51,127 bases of DNA from Candidatus Poribacteria bacterium (GTDB lineage Bacteria; Poribacteria; WGA-4E; WGA-3G), in the NCBI GenBank assembly GCA_022821495.1, contig JAJEDN010000099.1, forward strand, positions 1 to 51,127, written 5' to 3'. The translations under genes were made by a program, and so were the position numbers. The notes beneath the pieces were generated by a model. That model had not been told where the DNA came from. It saw only the letters and a list, made by a program, of their open reading frames with translations, and did not search any database. Shown one piece after another: positions 8,954 through 17,566 of the stretch (within the stretch, counting starts at the first letter, position 1; each line of letters begins with the position of its first letter).

Positions 8954-9133
8954 CCCAAGTCTTCAGACTTGGGTAGTTGACTTCATTATTTACGCAATAC
9001 TCTCAGAGATACGACGGGTTTACGGATGGCGAATGGATTAAAATAAGTGCCATCGTCCTCATTTAAAAATATAGTAACATACCCGCCAAGAAAATGTCAA
9101 ATGATTCTTTTTTCTCCTTTCATGTAGACATAA

Positions 9134-9274
9134 TATAGTAGATTCCGTAATTACTTATACATTCTTTGTCGCGAATTAACCCCCCTAGGGGAAACACCCC
9201 AGCAAAAACACCCCCCTTATCAGGGGGAACTTGAAACATTGTCGATGTATAGATATTTTTAGGATTCACTATAA
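9134..9274. repeat. MITE-like element, copy A
   Basis: The ends TATAGTAGATTCCG and AGGATTCACTATA form imperfect terminal inverted repeats. Between them is the same core as at 47231: TAGGGGAAACACCCCAGC followed by AAAAACACCCCCCTTATCAGGGGG. No coding sequence is present. It is one of several related copies in the window. Confidence 0.65.
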
Positions 9275-9491
9275 TTGTCGGCTATAGTCACCGTAGGAAC
9301 ATCAATATAATATATTGAAAACAAAAGTTGTACACTGTATAATATATGACTCTCAAAGGAAAAAAGTTAATAGCAAAATCGCAGTTTTTAATCAAATTAA
9401 CTCATATTTCTCAAAAGTTATCCTAAAGCAATAGTTATCAAGGTGCTTTAGGGGTTAGTTTACGAAAATGCGTCATGAAAGGAGTATAGTC
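9275..9491. other. AT-rich intergenic region upstream of sugar isomerase
   Basis: This stretch follows the MITE-like copy and is AT rich with no credible ORF. It likely contains the promoter of the downstream operon, but no convincing -35/-10 pair stands out. Confidence 0.4.
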
Positions 9492-10289
9492 ATGGGCAAA
9501 TTAAGATTCGCTTGCCACCTGATCCAGTTTGGTGGCGAACAGCAAGAGAACCCAGAAAAAGTGTTGCGCGAAGTCGCCGATGCAGGCTGGGAAGGCGTGG
9601 AAAGTGTTCCTTTTGAAGGGGCAGACGGACTCGTTGAGATGGCAACGCTTGCCCGGAGCCTCGGACTTCATATCGTCAATGCGGGTGGTGCCGGACTTGA
9701 CAGGGTTCGATTCAACATCACATTGGGCAATAATGCCGCTGAAGTTCCATCATTACGTCGGGGTGAATGGGGTGGACCCGACCCAAGTGATGCCGATTTT
9801 GAGAATGCCGCCCGAACATTAGACGATATCCTCGCGTATTGTGACGCTCACAACATCAAAGGCTTCCACCATGCCCATCTCGGGACGATGCTTGAGACGG
9901 TTGATGACGCGGAGCGTCTCTTGGCAGCAGCACCGAGTCTCTGGCTGCTGTTTGATACAGGACACATGCTCGCTGCGGGAAGCGATCCGATGCAGGTTTT
10001 TGAGAGCGAAAATTTACGTAACCGGATTGGACATGTCCATCTCAAGGACTGCCACGCCGATGACCCTGAGACATGGGACTACAGAACGCAACGCTTCGGT
10101 GAGAAGGCGCGTTTCGCGGAACTCGGTGCAGGAAACTTAGGGCTTGATGTCAAAGCCGCACTTGAAGGACTTGAGTCGGTCGGTTATGACGGATGGGTCT
10201 CTGTCGAATTGGATCGTCCGTATCCGCCACGTCCCGCAGCCGAAGCCGCGGTCGTAAACCGAGAATATCTGCGAGGTCTCGGATACTGA
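9492..10289 (+). CDS. Sugar phosphate isomerase/epimerase (AP endonuclease 2 superfamily)
   Basis: The start at 9492 is used because AAAGGAG precedes it; an upstream in-frame ATG at 9468 lacks a site. The 265-residue TIM-barrel protein shows the typical metal-site strands: GWEGVESVP near the start, GFHHAHLGT, WLLFDTGHMLAAGSDP (Asp and His ligands), IGHVHLKDCHADD, and YDGWVSVELD near the end. Members isomerise or epimerise sugars or inositols, often with Gfo/Idh/MocA enzymes such as the one at 30204. It is 20 bases upstream of the AAA ATPase gene on the same strand. Substrate is unknown. Confidence 0.87.
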   Translation: MGKLRFACHLIQFGGEQQENPEKVLREVADAGWEGVESVPFEGADGLVEMATLARSLGLHIVNAGGAGLDRVRFNITLGNNAAEVPSLRRGEWGGPDPSDADFENAARTLDDILAYCDAHNIKGFHHAHLGTMLETVDDAERLLAAAPSLWLLFDTGHMLAAGSDPMQVFESENLRNRIGHVHLKDCHADDPETWDYRTQRFGEKARFAELGAGNLGLDVKAALEGLESVGYDGWVSVELDRPYPPRPAAEAAVVNREYLRGLGY

Positions 10290-10309
10290 TCAAACGGAGG
10301 TACGCTACT

Positions 10310-11623
10310 ATGCTGAAGCGAATCAAAATTCAAGGGTATAAATCACTCATGGATCTTGAGGTAAACTTTGAGCACCTTGCTGTGCTTGTGGGTCCTAACG
10401 CTTCAGGAAAGAGCAATTTCCTTGATGCCTTACATCTCCTGTCGCGCGTGGCGACCCGTCGGACTTTGAAAGAAGCGTTTGATCCGCCTTACCGAGGACA
10501 CGCACTGGAGTCGTTCACTTTTGGAAAGGAAGGTATCAAGAGCCTCTTGGAACAGGAAACAGTATCGTTTAGTATTGAGGTAGATGTTCGGCTTTCTTCA
10601 AAGATCGTTGAGAGTGTCAATCGGCAGATTCAAGAGACGAGACGCACGCCACTCGATGGAGACGAATCTGTTTCAAAACGGTCCCCGCCTACCGTGCGTG
10701 CGAAAGACCTTCGGTATCGGATTGAGATTGAGATGCTCCCAAAGTTGGGTATTTTGCGTGTAGCGGACGAGTATCTCGCTGCGCTTAATGCCAAAGGCGA
10801 GTTGAGTCAGAAACGGAAACCGTTTTTGGAACAGGTCAATAATCAGCTGCATTTGCGGATGGAAGGGCAAGCGCATCTGACCCACTATGAACGCGGTCTT
10901 AGTTATAGTATCCTTTCAATGGCGCACTATCCGCCCCACCACCCGCATCTGGTCGCGATGCGACAAGAATTGGCGAGTTGGTTTACCTTCTACTTTGAAC
11001 CGCGTGAACGCATGCGGTTCCCAAATCCTGTTAAGGAAGTGCATCATATCGGATTGATGGGGGAAAACCTCGGAGCCTTTCTTAATACTTTACAAGGTCT
11101 CAATCCGCGGCAGTTTGAATCCGTTGAGAAATCTCTTCAGGCTATGATTCCCTCCGTAACGGGTATCGAAGTCGGGGTCAATAATTTAGGTGAGGTGGAA
11201 TTGGCACTGCGTGAAGGTGAACAACGGGTTTCTGCACGGAGTTTATCGGAAGGCACATTCCGGATTTTAGGGCTTTTGGCACTCGTTAGTGCTAAAGAAC
11301 CGCCGGCGTTGATAGGGTTTGAGGAACCAGAAAACGGCGTTCATCCGCGTAGGATTCGACGCGTTGCTCAGTTTTTGGAAACCCGTATGATTCTTGAAGA
11401 TATCCAGTTTATCGTGACAACCCATTCGGCACTTTTGCCTGACTTAATCCCACCTGAATCTTTGTACGTTTGCCATAAGGTTAACGGAAGCACAGAAATT
11501 GAACCCTTTACAATGATGCATATCGGACCGCTATGGAAGAAGTTAGATATTGAGACTGTGCTGGAAGAGGAAAGCGCGTTATCGCCTTCTGAACGTATCT
11601 TACGGGGGGACTTTGATGCGTAA
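10310..11623 (+). CDS. AAA-family (OLD/RecF-type) ABC ATPase
   Basis: A 437-residue ATPase; the ATG at 10310 follows ACGGAGG. The Walker A motif is GPNASGKS (28-35), the signature is LSEGTFRILGLL (about 310), and Walker B is LIGFEEPENGVHP (about 334-346), followed by the H-loop FIVTTHSALLPD (about 366). This is the AAA_21/OLD arrangement with a helical insertion in the middle. Its last codons overlap the start of the TOPRIM-like gene by 8 bases, so they are coupled. Paired ATPase-TOPRIM proteins include OLD class 2, Gabija-like and PARIS defence systems (established knowledge). A role in phage defence or DNA repair is inferred. Confidence 0.9.
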   Translation: MLKRIKIQGYKSLMDLEVNFEHLAVLVGPNASGKSNFLDALHLLSRVATRRTLKEAFDPPYRGHALESFTFGKEGIKSLLEQETVSFSIEVDVRLSSKIVESVNRQIQETRRTPLDGDESVSKRSPPTVRAKDLRYRIEIEMLPKLGILRVADEYLAALNAKGELSQKRKPFLEQVNNQLHLRMEGQAHLTHYERGLSYSILSMAHYPPHHPHLVAMRQELASWFTFYFEPRERMRFPNPVKEVHHIGLMGENLGAFLNTLQGLNPRQFESVEKSLQAMIPSVTGIEVGVNNLGEVELALREGEQRVSARSLSEGTFRILGLLALVSAKEPPALIGFEEPENGVHPRRIRRVAQFLETRMILEDIQFIVTTHSALLPDLIPPESLYVCHKVNGSTEIEPFTMMHIGPLWKKLDIETVLEEESALSPSERILRGDFDA

Positions 11624-12212
11624 TATCAGTCTGTTCGTTGAAGACACAGTCCATGAGGATTTTCTCGTGGCACTGGTTCACCGGATTGCTAATGCGTACA
11701 ACATTGAAATCAATGTCAAAGTCTCCAGTGTCCGCGGTGGACATGAAAACGTTATCGCCGAAGTGGGGCAATATCAACAGGATTTACAACACAACACCGA
11801 GGCTCTACCAGATATCATCATCGTAGGAACAGATAGCAATAGTAAGGGATTTTTGCAGCGGGAAAAAGAGATCCATCAGGTAGTCTCCAGTTTGGCAGAT
11901 CGCGTTATCAGTATGATTCCGAAACCGTATATTGAGCGATGGTTACTTCTTGATTCAGAGGCATTCAAGGAGGTATTTGGCACGGACTGCTCGGTTCCGA
12001 ATCGGAAATACGACCGTAACGGTTACAAGCGTCTGCTCCTACAAGCGATCCGGGACGCAGACGTGGTTCCACTCTTGGGTGGCGTTGAACGGATAGCATA
12101 TCTCGTCAATGCTATGAATCTTCAGCACATGGAGCAGCGTGATAGATCCTTCCGAAGGTTTTTCAGAGCATTGCAGCAATGCTTTGAAATTTGGCGGCAG
12201 GCAGCGGGTTGA
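11616..12212 (+). CDS. TOPRIM-like partner protein of the AAA ATPase
   Basis: A 198-residue protein starting at ATG 11616, which follows a GGGGGA site within the end of the ATPase gene. Features match a TOPRIM nuclease layout: LFVEDTVHEDFL with acidic E9/D10 near the N-terminus, PDIIIVGTDSNSKG with D73, and IPKPYIERWLLLDSEAF (102-118), resembling the IPxPEIEAWLL segment of RloB/OLD-associated TOPRIM proteins. It is probably the nuclease half of a two-gene system. No helicase or antitoxin gene is adjacent. Family assignment is by motif only, and the protein could be a non-catalytic partner. Confidence 0.68.
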   Translation: MRNISLFVEDTVHEDFLVALVHRIANAYNIEINVKVSSVRGGHENVIAEVGQYQQDLQHNTEALPDIIIVGTDSNSKGFLQREKEIHQVVSSLADRVISMIPKPYIERWLLLDSEAFKEVFGTDCSVPNRKYDRNGYKRLLLQAIRDADVVPLLGGVERIAYLVNAMNLQHMEQRDRSFRRFFRALQQCFEIWRQAAG

Positions 12213-12226
12213 CCTTACACTTTCAT

Positions 12227-13843
12227 TTATGCTAAACCTGCCGCATGCCTACCAGCAGCCGGATCACCAGCAGCATAGAATGTCCCATTGTCTTTGTTAA
12301 CATGGATCATGGAAGGCGCAGCAATAGCACCTCCGTGCGTCCTGAGTTGATGCCCGCGACTCCCAAGCTCTTCCCTGACGTTTTCACTCACACTATCGTT
12401 AATAGTCAATGACCCTGCTTGTCCGAATGTCTCTATACGGTTCGGATTCGGATCAAACGAATCTTGATGATGCGCGGTGGCAAAGCGCGGGGCAGTAACA
12501 GCGTCTTCCGGTAGCATACCGAACTCAACGAAATTGAGCAGTAAATTCATCGTCGCTTGATCTTGCAGATCGCCACCCGCAACGCTGATGGCTAAAATCG
12601 GGGCACCGTCCTTAAGAACCAGCGTAGGCGTAAGCGTAATTCTCGGACGCTTCCCCGGCTGGATACAGTTCGGATGTCCAGGCGTTGTGTTGAGACTCCG
12701 TAAGCGGTTACCATAACTGACACCTGTGGGACCGACCATACCGCCTGCGTGATAGACGTTAGCACTCGGTGTCGCAGCGACGACATTTCCCCATTGATCA
12801 GCAACTGCACAGGTCGTCGTTCCACCTACACCGGGTCTGAAAACACCGTCCGCTTTTAGCGGCTGCATGTTATCCACATCACCGGGTCGCGCTTCGTGTG
12901 ACGCATTTTCCATATCAATCAGTGGTCGGCGAATCTCAGTATAGGCATCGGAGAGTAACTTAGGTAATGGCACATCTACAAACTCCGGATCGCCGTAGTA
13001 AGCGTCTCGATCAGCCATCGCCAGTTTAAGTGCTTCCGTGACGACATGCACGTAGTCTGCTGAGAATTGCCCCATCGCTTTGAGATCGAAGCCTTCCAGT
13101 AAACGCAACGCCTGACAGAGATAAGGACCTTGCGTCCAAGTACCGCACTTGTGCACCGTATAGCCGCGGTAGTCCACCGTTACGGAGTCTTCAACAAGCG
13201 TGACGTGCGCAGCGAGATCTGCCTTACGGAGAAACCCGCCCTTGTCGATATAAAAACCTTCTAATGCATCAGCAATATCGGTATCAGCACCGTTCCGTCC
13301 GTAGAAACGATCGCTTGCGGCTTGGATTTTTTCCTCGCGGCTTCCTGATGTCTTCTGTTCCGATTCAACCATCCGACGCAGGGTAACCGCTAAATCAGAA
13401 TGCCAGTCCGCTCCACCCGCATCAAGCAGGACCAGTGTGGGGGCAACGATGTCTTCAAAGGTCTTCGTGCCATACAACTTGAGTGTGGTCGTGCAGAGGT
13501 CAACAACCGATGGCACGGGCGCCATTTTGATGTCGCCGTTCGGGATACCGTTCTGCATATACCAATCAATTGCGGTCTGCGAGAGGGGAGCACGTCCCTG
13601 TCCGGAGAGTGATTTTACTTCCTGTTTTTTCGCGTCAAAGATAAGGAGTGGCACCTCACCACCGATAGAACAGGCGCCGTGGTCTGTGACATTAAGGGCA
13701 AGGATCGTTCCCGCCGCTGCGTCCGCAGCATTTCCACCCGCTTCCAGAATCTCTATTCCCGCAGCAACAGCCTTGGCACCGCCCGCAGCAACAACACCAG
13801 TTTGACTGACAGCACTCCAACCCATTTCTTGAGCGTTTGGCAT
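12227..13843 (-). CDS. ggt: Gamma-glutamyltransferase family protein
   Basis: A 538-residue Ntn-hydrolase. The large-subunit features GGNAADAAAG and DHGACSIGGEVPLLIFD are present, and GGTTTCAVADQWGNVVA carries the autocleavage/catalytic threonine, which aligns to Thr342. FGMLPEDAVTAPRF and the GGxxxAPSMIHV-like end are also typical. These enzymes transfer or hydrolyse gamma-glutamyl groups of glutathione and similar peptides. No signal peptide is seen, whereas classical GGT is periplasmic; related members acting on other substrates occur. The gene converges with the TOPRIM gene, 14 bases away. Single polypeptide with no frameshift. Confidence 0.9.
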   Translation of the reverse strand: MPNAQEMGWSAVSQTGVVAAGGAKAVAAGIEILEAGGNAADAAAGTILALNVTDHGACSIGGEVPLLIFDAKKQEVKSLSGQGRAPLSQTAIDWYMQNGIPNGDIKMAPVPSVVDLCTTTLKLYGTKTFEDIVAPTLVLLDAGGADWHSDLAVTLRRMVESEQKTSGSREEKIQAASDRFYGRNGADTDIADALEGFYIDKGGFLRKADLAAHVTLVEDSVTVDYRGYTVHKCGTWTQGPYLCQALRLLEGFDLKAMGQFSADYVHVVTEALKLAMADRDAYYGDPEFVDVPLPKLLSDAYTEIRRPLIDMENASHEARPGDVDNMQPLKADGVFRPGVGGTTTCAVADQWGNVVAATPSANVYHAGGMVGPTGVSYGNRLRSLNTTPGHPNCIQPGKRPRITLTPTLVLKDGAPILAISVAGGDLQDQATMNLLLNFVEFGMLPEDAVTAPRFATAHHQDSFDPNPNRIETFGQAGSLTINDSVSENVREELGSRGHQLRTHGGAIAAPSMIHVNKDNGTFYAAGDPAAGRHAAGLA

Positions 13844-14035
13844 CTGTTTCTCCTTTGCCTAAGCGTCAAAAGTTGATCTGATTTTCCAATTCCGTTCTTA
13901 GCATTAGAGCATAGCATAGAATCTCATCTTGTGCAACGCCTAAAATCACAGTCAACGGTCTATTGCTTGAATAATGCGCGGAATTCGGCTAAAATACTAT
14001 TGACAGCCTGAAAAAGTTAAAGGAATAGAAAAACA

Positions 14036-14914
14036 ATGATCGAAATAATATCTCACAACCATGCAAGCGAGCTCATTTCACTTTCTGGTGCCTACTTGGA
14101 ACAGAATGAGAGCGAAAACAATAGAGTTCTCGGTTTAGCTTATAAGCTTACTGAAGCTCCACACTATCAGGACTCTAAGCCACGGCTTCTGTTGAGTATT
14201 CTGGAGCACGGGAAAGCCGTCGGTGTCGCAATAATGGTGCCATGGTGGCAAAGCATCTTGAGCAAATTCGGCACACAAATCCAGCCAGCTATGGCGCATC
14301 TTGTCCGCCATTTACGTGAAACTGATGTCCAAATACCGAAAATTCATGGACCAGCACCAGAAGCCGAAGTCTTTGCTGATTTTTGGGTTGAGGCAATGCC
14401 CGACGTATCCACCGAAATAGCCATGCGAATGCGTACATTTGAAGCAAGAGCAGTTGCGGATCTGCCACTTTCGCCGGGAAAATTACGTCTCGCTTGCATG
14501 GAGGATCTCCCACTCATGGCGCAATGGCATGCCGCCTATTTGGAAGAGACATGGGGTGTAACTTTCAATTTTGATGTCAAGAGCTATGCCGAGCAAGGCA
14601 TCAAAGATCAGGAACTATATATTTGGGATGACGATGGTCCAATCTCTATCGTTAGGACAGATCGTCCAACGAAAAATGGCATAGCAATTCATACAGTGTA
14701 CACACCACCAGAGCACCGCAATAAGGGATATGCGACTACATCTGTTTTGGTGTTGACGAAAAAACTGCTCGCGGAACGCTATTCATTTTGCTGCCTCCAT
14801 ACCGATTTAGCAAATCCGACCTCTAATAGCATCTACACCAAAATCGGTTATGTGTCAATGGGAGATGCATTAGAATTTGATTTCGTATCTTCAGATGAAC
14901 ACAGCGGCACCTAA
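14036..14914 (+). CDS. GNAT family acetyltransferase, two-lobed
   Basis: A 292-residue protein whose C-terminal half (about 150-285) is a GNAT domain: LRLACMEDLPLMAQWHAAYLEE, the core strand GIAIHTVYTPPEHRNKGYATTSVLVLTKKLL with the acetyl-CoA loop RNKGYA, and ANPTSNSIYTKIGYVSMGDALEFDF. The N-terminal half lacks clear motifs and may be a degenerate second GNAT lobe. An AAAGGAA site precedes the ATG. The acceptor is unknown. A short fragment homologous to its C-terminal end occurs at 17476-17545. It is followed on the same strand by the dehydrogenase. Confidence 0.86.
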   Translation: MIEIISHNHASELISLSGAYLEQNESENNRVLGLAYKLTEAPHYQDSKPRLLLSILEHGKAVGVAIMVPWWQSILSKFGTQIQPAMAHLVRHLRETDVQIPKIHGPAPEAEVFADFWVEAMPDVSTEIAMRMRTFEARAVADLPLSPGKLRLACMEDLPLMAQWHAAYLEETWGVTFNFDVKSYAEQGIKDQELYIWDDDGPISIVRTDRPTKNGIAIHTVYTPPEHRNKGYATTSVLVLTKKLLAERYSFCCLHTDLANPTSNSIYTKIGYVSMGDALEFDFVSSDEHSGT

Positions 14915-15001
14915 CACCGTATCTTCAGTTATGGTCCAAGAAGTCCTTGGCCAAACTATGGCGCGGCGGAGATACGATCTTAGCACTAACAAAGGAAAAA
15001 T

Positions 15002-16066
15002 ATGGCTGAATATAAAATTGCAGTAATTCGAGGAGACGGCATTGGGGTTGAAGTGATAGAGGAAGGTCTCAAGGTCCTCAACGCCATTGCCGACAGATAT
15101 AACATCAAATGGGACTTTGTGGAGTTCCCGTGGGGTTCAGACTACTATTTTGAGCATGGGCACATGATGCCAGCAGATGCGCTTGATACCTTGGCGGCGT
15201 TCGACCAGATTTATCTCGGTGCAGTCGGGCACCCCGACATCCAAGACCACATTGCGCTCAATGGACTTCTGCTGCCAATCCGAAGGAGATTCGATCAGTA
15301 CGTCTGTGAGCGACCGAGTGTCCTCTATCCCGGCATTAACACACCGCTCAAGGACAAGGAGGCTTGGGATATTGATTTCGTGGTCATAAGAGAGAACACA
15401 GAAGGTGAGTATGCCAACGTCGGTGGATTTCAGTACCAAGGGTTCCCCGAAGAAATTGGCGTGCAGGTTGGCGTATTTACGCGCCACGGTTGCGAGCGCA
15501 TTATCACGTATGCCTTCGAGCAAGCTCGGGCACGGGACAAGAAACGCAAAGTCACTTCGATCACCAAGTCGAACGCACAAGGCTACGGCATGATTGTATG
15601 GGACACTGCCTTCGAGCGAGTGGCTGCACAGTATTCCGATATAGAGACAGAATCGTTGCTTGTGGACGCAGCATGTATGGATTTCGTGCGGAGACCAGAG
15701 GATTTTGATGTGGTCGTCGCAAGTAACCTGTTTGGGGATATCCTCACGGACATCGGCGCGATTATCACCGGAAGCATGGGACTGGCTCCAAGCGGCAATA
15801 TCGATCCGCAACGTCGGTTTCCATCAATGTTCGAGCCGGTTCACGGGAGTGCGCCGGATATCATGGGGCAGGGCATCGCGAATCCGCTGGCGGCAATTAT
15901 CTCCGGTGCGATGATGTCGCGCTTCATCGGTGAAATGGAAGCGGCAGAAACGATAGATGCGGCTGTCCTAAAGGTCGTTGAAGAAGGTAAAACGCTCCCA
16001 CCCGACTTGGGTGGTCAAACCAAAACCTCACAGATCGGCGACGCTGTGGTGAATGCGCTCGACTAA
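15002..16066 (+). CDS. Tartrate/D-malate-type dehydrogenase (isocitrate/isopropylmalate family)
   Basis: A 354-residue NAD(H)-dependent oxidative decarboxylase. Motifs are AVIRGDGIGVEVIEEG at the N-terminus, the substrate loop LLLPIRRRFDQYVCERP, FVVIRENTEGEYANVGG, VTSITKSNAQGYGMIVWD with the catalytic lysine, and NLFGDILTDIGAIITGSMGLAPSGN with the metal aspartates. HGSAPDIMGQGIANP is the NAD loop. Strong resemblance to tartrate dehydrogenase (TtuC/DmlA) rather than LeuB is judged from the NTEGEYANVGG region and absence of leu neighbours. It acts on tartrate, malate or a related hydroxy-acid. An AAAGGAAAAAT site precedes the start. Confidence 0.9.
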   Translation: MAEYKIAVIRGDGIGVEVIEEGLKVLNAIADRYNIKWDFVEFPWGSDYYFEHGHMMPADALDTLAAFDQIYLGAVGHPDIQDHIALNGLLLPIRRRFDQYVCERPSVLYPGINTPLKDKEAWDIDFVVIRENTEGEYANVGGFQYQGFPEEIGVQVGVFTRHGCERIITYAFEQARARDKKRKVTSITKSNAQGYGMIVWDTAFERVAAQYSDIETESLLVDAACMDFVRRPEDFDVVVASNLFGDILTDIGAIITGSMGLAPSGNIDPQRRFPSMFEPVHGSAPDIMGQGIANPLAAIISGAMMSRFIGEMEAAETIDAAVLKVVEEGKTLPPDLGGQTKTSQIGDAVVNALD

Positions 16067-16186
16067 TGTGCTTTGTTATGTTCCAATATGAAATGGGAAT
16101 TTGGTGATATTGGATCGACTTATAAAATTGCGTGTGCGCGACCTTCCTCTGTTTCAAAGGTTGTCAGTTAGATTAATACCCATCTC

Positions 16187-16753
16187 ATGAACACCACTCG
16201 TGAACTTGGAAAAATTATCCTCATCAACGGCGCGTCTAGTGCCGGAAAATCAACGCTTGCTCGTCAACTACAGCAAAAACTGCCAATCCCATTCTGGCAC
16301 TTTTCGTTCGATCACCTCCGTGATTCCAATGCCCTACCGATGGCACGTATTCTCAGCGGTGAAATCGATTGGTCAACGATGAGACCTACCGTCTTTGATG
16401 GATTTCATCGGTGTCTGCCAGTTTTGGCTGAGGTAGGTAACAATCTTATCGTGGATCATATTATTGAAAATGAGATGTGGATGTCGGATCTGGTGCAGTT
16501 ACTCGCTGGTTTGGATGTATTCTTTGTTGGCATGCACTGCCCGCTTCCTGAGCTTGAGCGCAGGGAGCGTGAAAGGGGAGATCGGCGAATCGGAGAAGCT
16601 CGAACGGATTATCAAGTCATACACAGTTTTACCGAATATGATCTGGAAATTGACTCAATGCAACCGTGCCAAGCCAATGTAAATATAGTGATGAATGCTT
16701 GGAGAGTTCGCCAGCCTCCTAGTGCCTTTGACCGGATGGCTGCACGAGAATGA
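16187..16753 (+). CDS. Chloramphenicol phosphotransferase-like (CPT) kinase
   Basis: A 188-residue P-loop kinase. Walker A is INGASSAGKSTLAR (about residues 13-26); SFDHLRDSNALP, VFDGFHRCLPVLAEVGNNLIVDHIIE and FVGMHCPLPELERRERERGDR fit the CPT-like family, where an aspartate after the P-loop is catalytic. The known member inactivates chloramphenicol by 3-O-phosphorylation, but most homologues have unknown small-molecule substrates. No resistance cassette surrounds it, so a resistance role is not supported by context. It is followed 35 bases later by the ankyrin gene. Confidence 0.85.
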   Translation: MNTTRELGKIILINGASSAGKSTLARQLQQKLPIPFWHFSFDHLRDSNALPMARILSGEIDWSTMRPTVFDGFHRCLPVLAEVGNNLIVDHIIENEMWMSDLVQLLAGLDVFFVGMHCPLPELERRERERGDRRIGEARTDYQVIHSFTEYDLEIDSMQPCQANVNIVMNAWRVRQPPSAFDRMAARE

Positions 16754-16788
16754 AAACACTATTAACCTAACACATACGGAGCATAGAT

Positions 16789-17475
16789 ATGGAATTCGGT
16801 TCAATTCATGACGCGGCAGCCAGCGGGGACCTTGATGCCGTAAAGAAAATCGTTGAACAGGACCCTCATCTGGTCAATCAAGACGACAGATACGAATGGC
16901 GTCCTATATTTCATGCCGGATTAAGACGCCATTATGATGTTGTTAAATATCTAATAGACTGTGGTGCTGATTTGGCAGCCCATGATGGCTATGCGATTCA
17001 CTATGCTGGAGAAGTACCAGACAATAAGGCGGTCGTATCATTACTCATTGCGTATGGAGGCTTGGACGCACATGCCAAACCATCGAGCGAAGCCGCGCGC
17101 CAGTTTATATACGCCGTTTTCTTAGCCAATGTGCAACGAGTCAGCGCAATGCTCCGGGACAACGCAAAGTTAGTACACGAGCGTTACGCCCGTGGCGATA
17201 CAGCCTTACACCATGCTGCTCGAAACGGTGACTTGGAAATTGTAGAACAGTTGGTCGGCAGCGGTGCAGATGTCAATGTAACATCAGATCACGCACATTT
17301 TCCCCTGTACTGCGCAGCCGGTCATGGACATGTAGAAACGACGCGGTATCTCGTAGAACAGGGCGCGGATTTGCAAGCCAGACTTGCGGATAGCAAAACG
17401 GTCGTTGAATGGCTAAAACAATATGCCGATAACGATCGTCGCTTGAAAGCTTGTCTTGATGTATTGGAGGTATGA
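16789..17475 (+). CDS. Ankyrin repeat protein
   Basis: A 228-residue cytoplasmic protein made of about six ankyrin repeats. Clear units are SIHDAAASGDLDAVKKIVEQDP, WRPIFHAGLRRHYDVVKYLIDCGADLAA, DTALHHAARNGDLEIVEQLVGSGADVN and FPLYCAAGHGHVETTRYLVEQGADLQA. There is no signal peptide or catalytic domain. Ankyrin repeats mediate protein binding, and are abundant in sponge symbionts, where some act on host cells (established knowledge); no export signal supports that here. A ribosome site is weak (ACGGAG). Partner is unknown. Confidence 0.9.
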   Translation: MEFGSIHDAAASGDLDAVKKIVEQDPHLVNQDDRYEWRPIFHAGLRRHYDVVKYLIDCGADLAAHDGYAIHYAGEVPDNKAVVSLLIAYGGLDAHAKPSSEAARQFIYAVFLANVQRVSAMLRDNAKLVHERYARGDTALHHAARNGDLEIVEQLVGSGADVNVTSDHAHFPLYCAAGHGHVETTRYLVEQGADLQARLADSKTVVEWLKQYADNDRRLKACLDVLEV

Positions 17476-17545
17476 TGCCTCAAAAACATCTACGTCAAAA
17501 CCGGTTATGGACTTGTAGACGGTGCATTAACATTTAATTTTCTGA
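17476..17545 (+). pseudogene. GNAT C-terminal remnant
   Basis: Reading the frame from 17476, just after the ankyrin stop, gives LKNIYVKTGYGLVDGALTF-type sequence. This matches the C-terminal end of the GNAT at 14036 (NSIYTKIGYVSMGDALEFDF) in order and spacing. A stop lies directly upstream in that frame, so it is only a relic of a lost acetyltransferase gene. Confidence 0.55.
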
Positions 17546-17566
17546 ATTCAGCGCGGAAGGAAAATC

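Larger units (their letters stand above)
8026..8973. mobile_element. IsrB/IscB-type (IS200/IS605-like) element, degenerate
   Basis: An approximately 950-base unit is bounded by two identical 20-base hairpins (CCCAAGTCTTCAGACTTGGG at 8026-8045 and 8954-8973). Inside are a minus-strand RRXRR/IsrB-like gene and, upstream of it, a structured noncoding region. There is no transposase gene, so it would be non-autonomous. The exact insertion ends are not defined by the sequence; the hairpins may be slightly subterminal. The nuclease gene lacks its C-terminal part, so the element is probably decaying. Confidence 0.65.

Noticed and set aside
8299..9041. Plus-strand ORFs across the IsrB-like element
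   Set aside because: They run antisense to the clear RRXRR protein and across the structured RNA region; composition is that of a shadow frame.
15137..15811. Long minus-strand ORF opposite the dehydrogenase
   Set aside because: The plus strand encodes a complete, motif-rich dehydrogenase; the opposite frame has no domain.
16187..16753. Chloramphenicol resistance gene
   Set aside because: The CPT-like family is broad and there is no resistance context, so only the fold is claimed.
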